From: Carettochelys insculpta | Lineage: Eukaryota > Chordata > Testudines > Carettochelyidae | Reading direction: 5' to 3' | Assembly (NCBI RefSeq): GCF_033958435.1 | Contig: NC_134167.1 | Span: 6,468,001 to 6,532,000, forward strand | Length of the DNA stretch: 64,000 bases | Shown: positions 12,234 to 24,935 of the stretch, one piece after another | How positions within the stretch are numbered: position 1 is the first letter of the stretch | How the letters are laid out: the number at the start of each line of letters is the position of its first letter | The notes under the pieces: model-generated | What the model saw: only the letters and a program-made list of their open reading frames with translations | The model's database searches: none | What the model was told of the DNA's origin: nothing | Program-made: the position numbers and the translations under genes

Positions 12234-14600
12234 TCAGACCATTGCTCCTTGTTCTGTCACCATTGAGAACAGTCTCTCTCCATCCTCTTTAGAGTCCCCT
12301 TTCAGAAAGTTGAAGGCTGCTATCAAATCACCCCTCACTCTTCTCTTCTGCAAGCTAAATAAGCCCAAACCTCCCAGCCTCTCCTCATAGGTCATGTGCT
12401 CCAGACCCCTAATCATTTTCATTGCCCTCTGCTGAACCCCCTCAAATGCATCCATATCCTTTCTATACTGGGGAGCCCAGAACTGGATGCAATACTCCAG
12501 ATGAGGCCTCACCAGAGCTGTGTAGAGGGGAATAGTTACTTCTCTAGATCTGCTGGAAATGCTTCTCCTAATGCACCCCAATATGCCATTAGCTTTCTTG
12601 GCTACAAGGGCACACTGTTGATTCATATCCAGCCTCTCATACACTGTAATCCCCAGGTCCTTTTCTGGTTCACTGCAACTTAGCCATTCAGCTCCCAGCT
12701 TGTAACAATGTTTGGGATTCTTCCGTCAAAAGCGCAGGACTCTGCACTTGTCCTTGTTGAACCTCATCAAATTTCTTTTGGCCCAATCCTCCAATGTATC
12801 TAGTATCAGAGAGGTAGATGAGTTAGTCTGTATCTTCAAAACCAACAAGTAGTCCTCTGGCACCTTATAGACTAACACAAAGAGGGTCTATGCCCATGAA
12901 AGCTTATGCTCCAAAATATCTGTTAGTCTATATGGTGCCACAGGACTTCTTGTTCAATTTATCTAGGTCACTCTGGACCCTTTCCCTACCCTCCAATTTA
13001 TCTACTTGGCCCCCTACCTTAGTATCATCTGCAAATTTGCTGAGGATGCAATCCATCCCCTCATCCAGGTAATTAATGAAAATGTTTAACAGTACGGGCC
13101 CTAGAATTGATCCTTGGGGCACTCCACTTGAAACTGACCACCAACCAGACACTGAGCCATTAACCACTATCTGTTGGGCCCGCTTGTCAAGCCAGTTTTC
13201 TATCCATATTACAATCCGTGTATCCAACCCATAGTTCTTTAACTTATGGGCAAGAATATTATAGGAGACCGTATTAAAAGCTTTGCTAAAGTCAAGGTAT
13301 ATCACATCTATTAACTTCCCCATGTCCACAGAGCCAGTTACCTCCTCATAAAAGCTAATCAGATTGGTGAGGCACAACTTGCCCTAGGTGAATCCATGTT
13401 AACTACTCTTGATCACTTTCCCCTCTTCCAAGTGCTCCAAAATGGATTCATTGAAGATTCCCTCCATGATTTTTCCGGGGACTGAGGTGAGGCTGACCGG
13501 TCTATAGTTCCCTGGATTGTCCTTCTTTCCTTTTTTAAAGATGGGCACTACATTTGCCTTTTTCCAATCATCTGGGACCTCTCCTGATCTCCACAAGTTT
13601 TCAAAGATAATAGCCAAAGGCTCTGCAATGATATATATGCTAATTCACTCAGTAACCTTGAATGAATTAAATCAGGACCTATGGATTTGTGTGCATCTAG
13701 GTTTCCTAAATAGCTCTTAACCTGTTCTTTCCCCACCCAGGGCTGCCCACCTCCTTCCCATACTGCATTCCTGCTTCCATAGTCGACAAACTGACCTTGT
13801 CTGTGAAGACTGAGGCAAAAAAAGGAATGAGTACCTTAGCCTTTCCCACATCATCTGTCACCAGGTTAGCTCCTTCATCAACTGACGAGCCCACAGACTA
13901 TCCAAATAACCCTCTTATTGTTAACGTAGCTGTAGAAGCCCTTCCTGTTGCCTTTCACATTCATTGCTAGCTGCAGTTCCAGTTGTGCTTTTGCTTTCCT
14001 GATTACCCACCCCCAGCATTCTCCAGCTATATATTTATACTCCTCCTTACTCATCTGTCCAAGTTTCCACTTCTTATACACATCCTTTTTGAGTTTAATC
14101 TCTCTAACGATTTCCCTTGTAACCCAAGCTGGTTGCCTACCATGTTTGCTTTTCTTACTGCGCCATAAGATGGTTTGTTCCTGTGCCTTCCATAAGACTT
14201 CTTTAAAATTTTGCTAGGTCTCCTGAACTCCTCTCCCCATCATATTAGCTTCCCAGGGGATCCTGCCCATCAGTTCTCTCAGAAAGTTGAAGTCTGCTCT
14301 TTTGAAATCAAGAGTCTGTATTTTACTGCTCATCTTTCTTCCTTTTGTCAGAATCCTGAAATATACCATTTCATGATCACTGCAGCCCAGGTTACCACCC
14401 GCTTCTATTTCTCCTACCAGTTCTTCCCTGTTTGTGAGCAGCCGGTCAAGCTGCTCATGGCCCCTGGTCAGTTCCTTCAGCATTTGTACCAGGAAGTTAT
14501 CCCCAACATTCTCTAAAAACTTTCTGAATTGTTTGTGTGCTGCTGCATTGGTCTCCCAACAAATGTCTGGGTGATTAATATCTCCCATGAGAACCAGCAC
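12234..14600 (-). pseudogene. CR1 ORF2 (endonuclease–reverse transcriptase) remnant
   Basis: Within the LINE, recognisable protein segments run from the endonuclease C-terminus near 14600 to the reverse-transcriptase tail at 12234, in several minus-strand frames. RT blocks with conserved residues are at about 13617-13400 (WKKANVVPIFKKG) and 13377-12950 ([21 protein letters not shown]). No intact frame spans the domain. Its only likely effect on UNC5D is as inert intron sequence. Confidence 0.92.
12804..12954. mobile_element. Short retroposon nested in CR1, inverted half-copies
   Basis: It is flanked by 12-bp direct repeats, caatgtatctag (12792-12803) and caatttatctag (12955-12966), differing at one base. 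The left part (to about 12877) reads forward from 'tatcagagagg' to 'agactaaca'. The right part is the inverse of 'aagaagtcctgtggcacc…catgggcatagaccctctt'. The two share an inverted block of about 30 bp. It interrupts the CR1 reverse-transcriptase sequence. Confidence 0.75.
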
Positions 14601-15204
14601 CTGTGCTTTGGAAGATTCTCTTAGTTGTCTGAAGAAACTCTTGGCTACCCCATCTACTTGTCTGGTGGCCTATAGCAGACACCAAACACTACATTGCCTT
14701 TGTTGCTTCCGCTTCTAAGCTTAATCCAAAGACACTCAACTGTCTCTTCTCCCTCCATAAACTGGAGCTCTGCACAATTATATTGCTCTCTCACATAAGT
14801 CACAACTCCTCCTCCTTTTCTCCCCTGCCTGTCCTTCCTGGAGTTGTCTCCCAATGCATCTAGTTCTTAGCGCTGTTGGATGATCCAGATAATAGGCTTG
14901 CTGCTTCTCTGTCTTGTGACTTTTGTAGCTATATAAAATTTATGAAATATGGTTGTGCAATGCTGATTAATCAGAATGGCTTAAAGTCTCTATGGAGAAG
15001 GCTAATGATGATACTAGCTGTAAGGGAGGGAGAATCAGAAGTACTTTGTTATACAGTTTTAATTTTCTATTTTGTGGATGGTAGTATGGCATAACCTTTT
15101 TATTTTTCTAATTCATGCCAGTTGTTTTTCACCTGAATGCTTCTTTCTGTTGCTAAAGTTACAAAAGCAACAAATATTTAAGCTGCTGAAGGGATGAATC
15201 TGAA

Positions 15205-15295
15205 AATACAGTAAAGTCTGTTTTAACCGGTACTCTCCAATAACGGGCCCTCCCACCAGGTGCTATCCCAGTGACAAGGTTTCTTTTTCTGGGCA
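15205..15295. repeat. Possible DNA-transposon end fragment
   Basis: 'cagtaaagtctgttttaacc' followed by 'ggtactctccaataacggg' resembles one end of a Tigger-like element. No partner end was found. Weak call. Confidence 0.35.
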
Positions 15296-18200
15296 GCTGC
15301 ACTGATCACAGGCATCACAGGGATCCCTTTTTTTCTTTTCCTCTTAAGTTTAATAGGGTCAATGGTTTCTGTTCATGATGCAATTTGACATTCTAATCAT
15401 AGATTGAATAGTGATATTCCTGTTCTGCTTGAATATATATGGACCTGAATACATCAGATTCATGTATTAACACCTGATCCAGAAAACGCAGGGATGCATA
15501 GTAGTTGCTTCAGAAGATACAGAAGCTGCTCTGTAATAATTTAAGAATACTGGATGCAGACCTAGTTGCCAGCTTGTTTACTGTGGGAATATGTTGGCTT
15601 AGTTTAATAGCGGGATAGTTGTCAAGGAAAAAAAAAACACCAATAGGAATGAAAACATGGGATAAAAGTAAGCAACTCATTGGCAAAAATTTAGAAGGTG
15701 TTAAGAGACAAGGTGTGAACTGTTATCTTTGAAGATGTGGCCTCCTCGCTCCAGCCAGATTGCAAAACTAGAATTGATAAGCATAAAGCAAGCTGGAGAA
15801 CCAGAAAATCAAAGAACCGTAATAGCTTTAAAAGGAAAACTCTGAGGAACTCTGTGTTCTTTCAGGGAACAAGATGGGGAGACAGGAACCTATGGGATGT
15901 TTCAAGAAGACATTGCCTGCCTAGGTTACCATCAGTGGATAGGCATGCATGTGGATTAATGTTTTAAATTCCTTTAATCTAAATGTTTGCTTTCAACTGC
16001 AGAATAAACAATTAAAGAAGGCAGTTTGATTGCTCTATACAGCATTGTTCACAGACTCCTGAAGGTCAGATTTATAGGTGTCAAACCCATTTAGTCCTGC
16101 TGGACATGCATGATTGATACACTGGGTATTGTCTAGGATCCCATCTAAGAGTGGGAGACTTGAGGAATTCCACTTCAGGAGAGAAAGGGGCCTACAAATA
16201 GACAAGAATCTATCCTATTCAGAATGCTTTCATCACCCTCATAATTGTAGTATGTGAACACTTTATTGAACAGCAATTCTTCAAAGAAATTGGGCATTTA
16301 TTCTTTATTTTCTCGACAAGAAAAAAAAAACTTGTGGAAAGTGGTGGAATTGTGAGCAGTTTTTTCTTTTGATTTTTTGTTTTCCTTAATGACACATTGT
16401 AATGTTTGATTGCAAGCAGATAAAAGGAAAGGACACTGCAATCTCTTTGTTTATAGCTTTTGTTTTCAATTACTATATGTGTTCTGTGATGATTTTCTTA
16501 TCTCCAAGAGCCTTGTAAAAATGAGTTATTGCATATTGGGATGACAGCTGCAAAACATTGTAAAAAACTCCCCAGCCCCCCAAAAAATCTTATCTAAAAA
16601 TGTTTTGTGTCGGCTACATTAATAATTATCTTGCAAGTGCTTGTGCATTGAAAAACAACTGAAGTCCAACTAGCAGCACCATGGACAGTATCTCTGAGCC
16701 TTGAGTTATTTGTTTATCTTTCAAACAATCCTGATTCACATTATGAAGAAATATACTTTTATTACACATTGCACACTTTTAAAATAAGGTCTGTGAATCG
16801 CTATATATCTGTCGTTTGCAGGTTATCTAGCCTAAGAAATGCACCAAAAGAGCCTCATCTAATTTGCTCCCCTTTTTGCCTGAGCTACACTCAGGGCACT
16901 TGGGGTTTCAGCTTCAGCCAGGTCATTTATTTCTTGCTCACCAGAAAATAATTAAAGTCAAATGATTCATGAGTATTGTCTTACTGGAAAAAGTACCATA
17001 TAAACACACACAATCATTTTTGGTTTTATTAGCATTGTGTAACTGTGCAATATTTACATGAAGGAAAGGCGTGGAATTCCAATTCAAATATGATCCATAT
17101 TCCTGTAAAAGGAGAGGTGCCAATAAATTGACTCTGCTTTCAAAATTGATTGTCTTGAGATTCCACAGAACAATGTCCTTAATGCTGTGATTTAGTCAAC
17201 CCTGAATGCCTCCATATCCTGAACATTACAACTAAAGATGAACTGTCAGTTGACAATATTTAAAATTATTGATGACTGTCTTTTGTGATCCCCAGTCCTT
17301 TTGGAATAGTCTGTGGGTGGATTCATTTTTAGTGGTTGATTTCAGAACCCTGCCTGTGGTACTGGTAAATAATTCATTATGGAGCAGGTGTAACCCGGTG
17401 TCTGATGTGGAGAGATGGGGAACAATACATGTTGTGCCAGAACATCACCATCCTGCAGCTTTTTTTTTTTTTTAAGAAAATAGAAGGGGCCGGTGAAAGA
17501 GACATATGACAAATTGACAGTAGAGGAAAATATCTGAATAGGCACTTGCCTTTAAGAATGCTCACTGTCACACCAAATCTTTCCAGAGACATGATTCCCA
17601 CCCCACTTCCTGCAGTTTAGACAAACACCCATTCTGACTTCTGAATTTGTCACATTAGATTTTTGTAATAAGGTTGTATATTCAGTCTAACGAAGGAATA
17701 ATATGTTCATCAGAACACTATGATGGCACCATGATTAACTGATTTGGTGAGAGTTTTCCCTCTCTGAATTAATTTAGACAATGCAGTAGGTTTAGCCAAT
17801 TCTATGCTATGGATTTACAAGGAAGGTTTAATGCCTTTTGATTGCATTGATGAAATACCAATGTGCTCGTAAAGATAGATGTGAATGGGTTGAAGGTAGC
17901 TTTTGTTGTTGTTACTCACCTATAACAATTTATGCTGACACAGGAGGGCTTTTCATATAATTGTTGGGTTTTTACTTTAAAATTAAAATATACAAAATTA
18001 AACCAACAGGCATGATTGGTCAGTCTCCTTTAAGCTCTCAGTAATTAAAGCATCAGTTGTGTCTATGTTCACCCATTGTAACTGGTATCTTCAGTGACTC
18101 AAGCCAGATCCCAATCCTCCTTCATGACAAAAAGGTGGGGAGCAGTATAGCGTGCTCTGTTGGTAGCCCAGGGCCTCTGGAACACCATCAAAAAGAGTCA

Positions 18201-20370
18201 GAATTTGGTGACCTTTCATGAGGCCTTTGTAAAGGCCTGTATTTAGTAGGGTTTGCAGAGAGGACTGAGAGTATGGCTGAGTGTCAGAGCAGTGGTGTGA
18301 AGTACAGGGGAAAAATGTAGATTCTAGCTGGCTGGCCAGGTTGAATGGTCCATTTTAAAGCTAATTTGGGATTAGATGAAATTTTTCTGATAACTTCTTT
18401 GAACAGAAAGTTCTGTTTTCTGTTGGGTTTTTTTTTTCATTTTGTGTGGGAAGTGCTTGTTTTTCTTGCTCACCTAAATTTTTTGTTTAATCCAACCAGA
18501 TAGAAAAACTTTAAAACAATCATCTGGAAGCACGGGTTTTTTTTTTTTTGGTTATTGGCAGTTTTCAAGCAACATGTTTTGTTGTCTTTTGGGAGGAGAA
18601 CTGAGGGTCAAAAAGTCAATATTTTCCACAAGAAAAAAATATGAAAAATAGCTCTTCTGGAGGTGTTCTATTTTAATAGTAATTATTTTTTAGGGAGCCC
18701 AGAGATCTGGTATAAAGATCTTGTATTTCAATCAGACAAACAAACTGGATACACGTGCAAAGAAAGTATTGCTTGAAACAGCTTCATGATAATGCTTGTT
18801 GTTCTGCAGTTGTTGTTACAGGAAGGCAGGTAGATGAATAGCTGGAGGAGACAGGCCTCTAAGACCCGTGGTTACTGACTTTGTGTACTCAGCCTTTGGC
18901 TAGTTTTATGATGCTAGCTCAAAACTGTATCTACCAACTTTATATTATTGATCTGAACATTATTTGGGTAGGTGTTAGAACAGCCGTTATTGCCAAAAGC
19001 ACAGGTGTGAAGTATATCTGCTACACATGAGTGTTTCTTATAGCTTTCTTCTCTGTATGGTCTCAGCCTTTGCATTTTTCATTCTATCTCCCTCCCTTCC
19101 ATTTTTTATCACATTGAAACACAAAGCTTCAGTAAATATCAGTGGAGTCATGATATGTAGCTTTTCCCATGTACAGATATTTTTGAAGTGGAAACATTAA
19201 AGATGATTTTGTCCTACAGAACAGTCAGTGTTCTTTGGTGGTGTTTATTATCAGACATTTAGTTTTGATCCCTGAAATCAATACAAATCTAGAGGTATGG
19301 TTGCAGTTATGTAAAGTTGTCTTCTAACTATAATTCCACCTGGTATTTTGTGTATGTAATGTGAAAGCAAAAATGCAGGAGTGGGGTGCAAATCAGGACC
19401 TAACAAAGCATGAGGAGTATTCAGGGGAGATATGGAATTTTTTATCCGTAAGTCAGTTATTTTAATGTAGTCAGGCTTGGCCAAATATTATTTGCAGGGT
19501 TTTCACCAGTCAGTGTCTTCTGTGGTCTTAATGCAAGTTGTGCTACCTAGGTTTATACGCACACAATGAAGAGCCAGTCCCTGCTCCAATGATCTTACCA
19601 AGTATAAAACAGATGATTCCTTTTCCTTACCTTATCTGTTGTTTCTACCTGGTAAGTGTCAGAGAGTTGGGATTAGTGTAATTACCAGCAATCATTTCAT
19701 AAGCAGCAATATAGTTAAGTATTTTTCTAAAGAGCCCTTCACCGTTTGTCATTAAAGCATGAAACTGATCCAAAAATCTTAATGCCCCTCTACTCAGAAG
19801 GTGCAAATGACAGCTGCTTTCACAAGTACTTGATGCTGCAATGGTCTTGGCTTATTTGATAAGATAAAGTTCAGGGTGTATTTACTGTTTTCCTCATTTA
19901 GAGGTAAGAATATTTAAAAAAAAAAAAAGTCTCAGTAAAGTGACACCAGTAACGGGAAATATTGTGGCAGCTATTAGCCAGATGTTGACCTTTCCCATCT
20001 TAAGATCACTCAACCTTTATCTTGGATCCAGGAGGCAATTGATTCTCTCTTCAAGGGGAGCTGACATTCTAACTATATTATCTCTGATATATGTGTACTC
20101 TAGTTATTGACCACATGAGAAAGTCAGATGCTTTAGGTAAAGGGCAGGATAGTTTAATTTAAATGCAGGGGTACTAAGGTCTTTTGTGTTCTGACATATA
20201 AAATTATCATTTGTGCCCAAAGGACCTCAAGACTGCATTGTTCCTGTTGCTTATTAAATGTCTATATATTCTCAGACAAGATACACTAGCGAGAACAGAC
20301 AATTCAAGTGTATCTGTCATCCTGAGAGTGAATAAGCTATAGTAATTGCTGTGGAAGGAATACTGCACAT

Positions 20371-20673
20371 TTTAGGCTATGTCTACACTAGCCTGGAAGA
20401 TCGACCCTGACTGGATCGATCTTCTGGGGTTCAGTTTCTCACATCTGGTGGGGATGCATGAAATCAACCTCTCAGATGTTGCAGTCAACCCCTGTACGCC
20501 TCACAAGACTCAAGAAGTAAAGGAGGTTGATGGGAGAAACTCTCCCATCGATGTTCTTCAGTACGGATGTCCAACTAAGCTGAGCACAGATATGTTGATT
20601 CTAGCTACGCAGTTGCCATAGCTAGAATTCTGCATCTGCAGTTGACTTCATTTGGCTAGTGTAGACCTAGCCT
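20371..20673. mobile_element. MITE with 22-bp terminal inverted repeats
   Basis: It starts ttaggctatgtctacactag and ends ctagtgtagacctagcctaa, inverse copies with one mismatch. About 300 bp. The interior, with 'ggtggggatgcatgaaatc', is related to those at 30619 and 58139. An 80-codon ORF inside is incidental. The ends and size suit a PIF/Harbinger-type MITE, but the superfamily is not proven. Confidence 0.75.
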
Positions 20674-22839
20674 AAGATTAAAAATGGAGGTTTGGCTTAA
20701 AATTAAAACCCTGAGGAGGTGGCAGGAGTGGGTGGAATGCAGAAATCTACTAAAATACAAATGTTTTCATTATTTCTTCCTGGTGGGGCCCTTAAAAATT
20801 GTCCCCTGTAATCCTGGGAAGCTGGGATGTGCCAAAGGTGGGGACAGTGCTTAGAAACCAGTGTGTGAAAATAACTGTAACAAAGGGAAACTGATGCCTC
20901 TATTTCTCATTGTTCAAGCTGAATTAAATTAAAAAGTGATCTAAATTCAATAATTTTGTTTTAAAAATTCATGGGGGCAATGCCTGCAAGCAAAGGGGAC
21001 ATGGGGATATGCTGGCCACCACTTCCTCAGCGCCCATTGGCTGGGAACAGCAAAACATGGCTACTGAGCACTGCAGAGCCAGGCCTGCAGACGATCAACA
21101 TCAGCAAAATATCTCACTGCCTGCAACCAGATTACCACAAGTTGCCTACCACTGTTTTAGACAAATAGTGCAAACAATTTTTTTTTCTGCATCACCCTCT
21201 TGAAAAAATTCTTCTCAGGAAACTAGAGAGCTCACTCTTTGTAAATGGGAATAGTTCATTGAAACTAACAGGTTTGTCATTTACAGGCCTGACCCAGTGT
21301 CATCTGAAGTCATTTGAAGGCCTTCCAGTAGCTTCACGGATCTTTGTATGAGGCTCTAAATCTCCTGAGTATTTTAGTCTGTAAGGTGTTTTTGTTTTCA
21401 TTTTTGCTTTTTTGTCTAACTCATGATAAGCCCCTTCAAAAAGGAGAAGGGTTTTAAAAAGAGTCATGTTACCTTCTCTAAGTCCTTTTCACAATGCCTG
21501 CCTCATCTGTTTTCTTGCCTTCATCAATATTCTGGTGGACATTTACAAGTCCCCAGGGTACTTTGAATTTGCAGTCAGGAAGTTGGAAGATGCGTGTCTA
21601 TAATAGTTGCATGGGTACATATTTAAATACAATTCATATGCATATATTAATTTGATTAAATTTTTGCACTGGCTAAGCATTATTAGACTTCATCATTTAA
21701 AGCATCTCATGCAGTTGTTTTGTGCCTATAAAATTGGCACTGAAATATTTTTATGGTGTATTTTCAGTAGACAGAAAAGATGGATTAGCTTGTAGGTTAG
21801 TGCACTTTCTGTCTTAAAAATAACTAACTCCCACTACAATCTACCTGCGATATGCTGTGCTTAACTGATTTCATTTTGATAGTGCTGTAAGCTGGTCTCT
21901 AATAATTGCCTTCTGTAATTGGAACAAATTTATGATTATGCTAATTTATCCGCTGCCACCCAATGTAGAGAAGCTGAGTTAATCCAGATCTGCCCCTGCA
22001 TTTCTTTTGTAGATCATTACATGACTACCCTGTGGTGGAAACTGATGGGAACATTTTAATTCTGAGCAGGAATGATTTCAGGGGCTGGGGCAGGGAGAAG
22101 GAGAAAGGCATCTTTACATATAAACTTAAGTTGCATTATATACAGTGCTTCTGAAAATTAGTTCATGAGTCAAGCATTAAAGATCTTCACACACTCTAAT
22201 CCTTAAAAAGGCAGCTTATGTCAGCACATTATAAGCAATTGCATGACATCCACTGATGATAATGCAAGGAAAGTTAAATGCTAATGAATTTCTAGTCAAC
22301 TCTGCAGAGATCTCAGGTTAAAAATTCAAAGTTAATGTTTCATTTGTATATGGAAATGTGGTGAATTATCTCCCACCTTTGTGCTTTGTGTCCTTTAAGA
22401 AGGGAACCTAGATCCCTGGAAACATCCCGTTCCCCATCTCCCCCCACCATCCCAAAAAAAGGCCAAGTTAGCACTTCATCCTTTAAAAAATGTTTTTAAA
22501 GTCTTGCTACATCAGATGTGGCAGAGGCAATTTCCCAGTTTAAAGCCTCTGGCTTTCTGGGAGAAGGGTGTCTTGCAATGGTGGCTGGGCTTAGAGAGGA
22601 GGAGAATTCACAGTGCTGTCAAATATGCGGATAAAAAGCAAAAGGCATTGTACACCCTTCCTTACAAATCATCTTTTGATTGCACATCTCTCAGTGCTGA
22701 ATGTTTATGTTCCGTCTGTTTAATGTTCTCCCTTTGCACTGATCATCATTCTTTTAAATGCTTTGCATTAATGTAAACGTCTCTCATGCACAGTATTGGG
22801 CTCAGTAAACAATGGCTCACAGTAAACAATGGCTTGCTT

Positions 22840-22867
22840 GCTCTCTCTCTCTCTCTCTCTCTCTCTC
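22840..22867. repeat. (CT)n microsatellite
   Basis: Fourteen CT dinucleotides in an uninterrupted run. Just before it, a 17-bp unit beginning cagtaaacaatggct is tandemly duplicated (22803-22836). Confidence 0.95.
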
Positions 22868-23121
22868 AAAATATTGAGTTGTCTAAAGGAAAAATAGCAT
22901 GAGATCCAAAAAGTGCTACTGTAACAGAAACCAGGAACTTAAAAAAAAAATTGGTCTGATGAGAGAGTCACAATGTAAAATATGTATAGTTGTAAAATCA
23001 GGAACTCCAGCCTGCACTAGCGCTATTCATATTTGTCATTTCATTTAATATTACTAGCTATGTTTGTCATTTCCTTGCACGTAAAGTGAGTGTAATTCTG
23101 ACTGAGACCATTGGGATTCTA

Positions 23122-23253
23122 GTATCAGAGAGGTAGCCGTGTTAGTCTGTAGCTTCGAGAACATCAAGAAGTCTTGTGGCACCTTATAGACTAATAGATA
23201 TTTTGGAGCATAAGCTTTCATGGGCAAAGACCCTCTTCATCAGATGCATGAGT
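23122..23253 (+). mobile_element. Short retroposon, 'gtatcagag…gatgcatg' family, most complete copy
   Basis: It reads gtatcagagaggtagccgtg, then 'aagtcttgtggcaccttat', 'tattttggagcataagcttt' and 'catcagatgcatgag'. This unit is very common in turtle and crocodilian sequence as I recall; I cannot assign its class with certainty. Copies at 10149, 12804, 46481 and 60464 define the family within this window. Confidence 0.75.
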
Positions 23254-23266
23254 TGGGGGGGGTGGC

Positions 23267-23357
23267 TTCAGAGGGGTGTTTAAAGAGTGGGGTCCCAGTA
23301 AAAGTCAGCTCTGGTCCTCCCTTTTACTGGGACACCACTCTTTAAATACCCCTCTGA
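23267..23357. repeat. Short hairpin after the retroposon
   Basis: Arms of about 37 bp, 'cagaggggtgtttaaagagt…' (23267-23304) and its inverse (23321-23357), enclose a 16-base loop. The right arm repeats the left with a few changes. It may be a foldback created with the neighbouring retroposon's tail. Confidence 0.7.
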
Positions 23358-24534
23358 GTGGTTCCAATCAAGACTGTTCAATAGAGTTGGAGGAGGTGGA
23401 TTGTAGGGTGTCTTATGACACGCCTTTGATGTTCACCTACCTTTGTGCAGTTCACCTCTAAATACTTAGTACAGTCTTGGATGCTGCACACAAATGCACA
23501 TGCCCCAAAACTAAGTTTCCGTGAAAGAAATTGTTGTGGAAAAACTTTAAATAAAGGTAAGGTTTGAAAAACCAAGCATATAACTAATGTAATGGTAATG
23601 GGAGCATTATGAGTACCTAGATACACAGAACTGTTTTGAATACTTAATGCTAAATTGAACAGCAGTGCTGTATCTTTAACTCATCTTGTTGTGATTTCTT
23701 TTTTGCCTAACGTATGTTTAAAATAGGGGAGGAAATGCACCCAAACGTTTATTTTTCTTCTGTTGTATTTATTATATATGTGATGTGACTCAAATGCGCA
23801 TCCTATTCTTTGTTTAACAGGCATGTATATGAGTCAACACATGTCTTATAATGATGGGCATCTTACAAGAAAAAACTTTGCCATAAATCCTCTGCCTTCT
23901 AAGGCTGGCTCCCATCTGACTGTGCCATGTTACAGAGACATTAGGTACTATGGGTATGTCAGTTGCACACCTTCTGTCCACGGCTAACCAAAATGACTAA
24001 CGGTACTGGAAGAGGAACCTGCTGTCTGGCATGAAACCTAATTGGCTTTGATGGTCTGCTTTTGCAGATTTGTTTATAAACTGGAAAATCTACAAATTGC
24101 AGACCATCTGCACAGAACAACATGTTAATGAATGCCTGTAGCCTGTAAATCCATCAGCTTGTTACCTCAAAGTTGCAAGTCCTTCCATAAGTTCCCAGCT
24201 GAGGTTATCCATCTGAACTGAGACTTGGAAGAGTATTTGACTTCAGGATGCATCTTACCTCCTTTAAGGCTTAAAAACCTGTCTATAAAAATGAGACACA
24301 TGTGTTCAGCCTCTAAATGGGGTCTACAGATCCTGCTTCTGTTTTAGCTTCTCAGTTCTGTAAAACACCATCTCGCCATGCCTTAAATTAATGTCAGTCA
24401 AACTTTCCAAATAGAGAAGTGCCTTGCAGATAGTTTCTGCAGAAACAGTAATTATCACCGTGTAGTGATTATACTTTCACCATACATCTTTCTCTTCTGC
24501 TTCATTTTCTTCTCATCTTCCTTTCTGCCACCAG

Positions 24535-24715
24535 GTAGAATGGCTTAAGAATGAGGAGCCCATCGATTCTGACCAGGATGAGAACATCGACACCCGGGCA
24601 GATCACAACTTAATCATCCGCCAAGCCCGTCTGTCTGATTCTGGGAACTACACCTGCATGGCTGCCAACATTGTAGCTAAAAGAAGGAGCATGTCTGCAA
24701 CAGTTGTGGTGTATG
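24535..24715 (+). CDS. UNC5D: UNC5D exon: second half of Ig domain 2
   Basis: 181 nt, 60 codons plus one base. The translation begins [11 protein letters not shown] and ends SATVVVY. It contains the [19 protein letters not shown] stretch typical of the second Ig domain in UNC5 proteins: the Cys is the second half of the Ig disulphide, D-S-G-N-Y is the F-strand 'tyrosine corner', and NYT is an N-glycosylation sequon. The acceptor follows a CT-rich tract (24485-24534) and the donor is gtcagt at 24716. Entry is phase 0, exit phase 1; the split Val codon is completed in the next exon. By analogy with mammalian UNC5D this is probably exon 5. The preceding exon, carrying the first Ig2 cysteine, was not recognised upstream. 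Confidence 0.96.
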
Positions 24716-24849
24716 GTCAGTGAATATGTGTAATAATAACTTTCTGCCTGGGTTGCGTGCAACACATCAGTCAGTTGGTTACAAGTCAGTCAGTTGATCC
24801 CATACCCCTCATCCCAGCAATAAGGACTCCAAGTCCTGAGCCTTAAGCT

Positions 24850-24935
24850 CAGGATTATATTTGTTTGTACAGTGCCTAGCACAATGGGTTCTTGTCTGTA
24901 ATGAGGGTTTTCAGAGTACAAATAATTAATAGTCC
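24850..24935. repeat. Ancient SINE/LINE tail fragment
   Basis: 'tgtacagtgcctagcacaat' followed by 'gggttcttgtctgtaatgag' is the conserved 3' tail of an old amniote retroposon (related to MIR/L2/L3-type tails). A similar tail is at 33120-33245. It lies in the 876-bp intron after the Ig2 exon. Confidence 0.5.

Larger units (their letters stand above)
11994..14867 (-). mobile_element. CR1 LINE, 5'-truncated, carrying most of ORF2 remnants
   Basis: Read on the minus strand, this starts in the endonuclease (GGGVVTYVREQYN, GVCYRPPDK, then MGDINHPDICW and SDHEMVYF). It passes through the reverse transcriptase ([34 protein letters not shown], and the catalytic box FADD in KFADDTK) and ends with the CR1 C-terminus ([20 protein letters not shown]). 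The 3' UTR ends at 11994 with the 'ggctggaag…' and 'tctatga' signature of CR1. The frame is broken into at least seven pieces by stops, frameshifts and a 151-bp retroposon (12804-12954). It lacks the 5' UTR, ORF1 and start of ORF2, so it is inactive. Confidence 0.95.
1..24534 (+). other. Intron and upstream sequence before the Ig2 exon
   Basis: No coding exon was recognised here. In particular, nothing resembling the first half of UNC5 Ig2 or Ig1 was seen by eye, so this is most simply one long UNC5D intron. Its content is dispersed repeats, listed separately. Stretches where I see nothing definite: 906-1992, 3801-6720 (apart from a MIR-like trace near 5730-5800), 7906-9051, 9378-10148, 10249-11654, 15301-20370, 20674-22800 and 23360-24480. 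A profile search could still reveal a short exon missed by eye. Confidence 0.6.
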
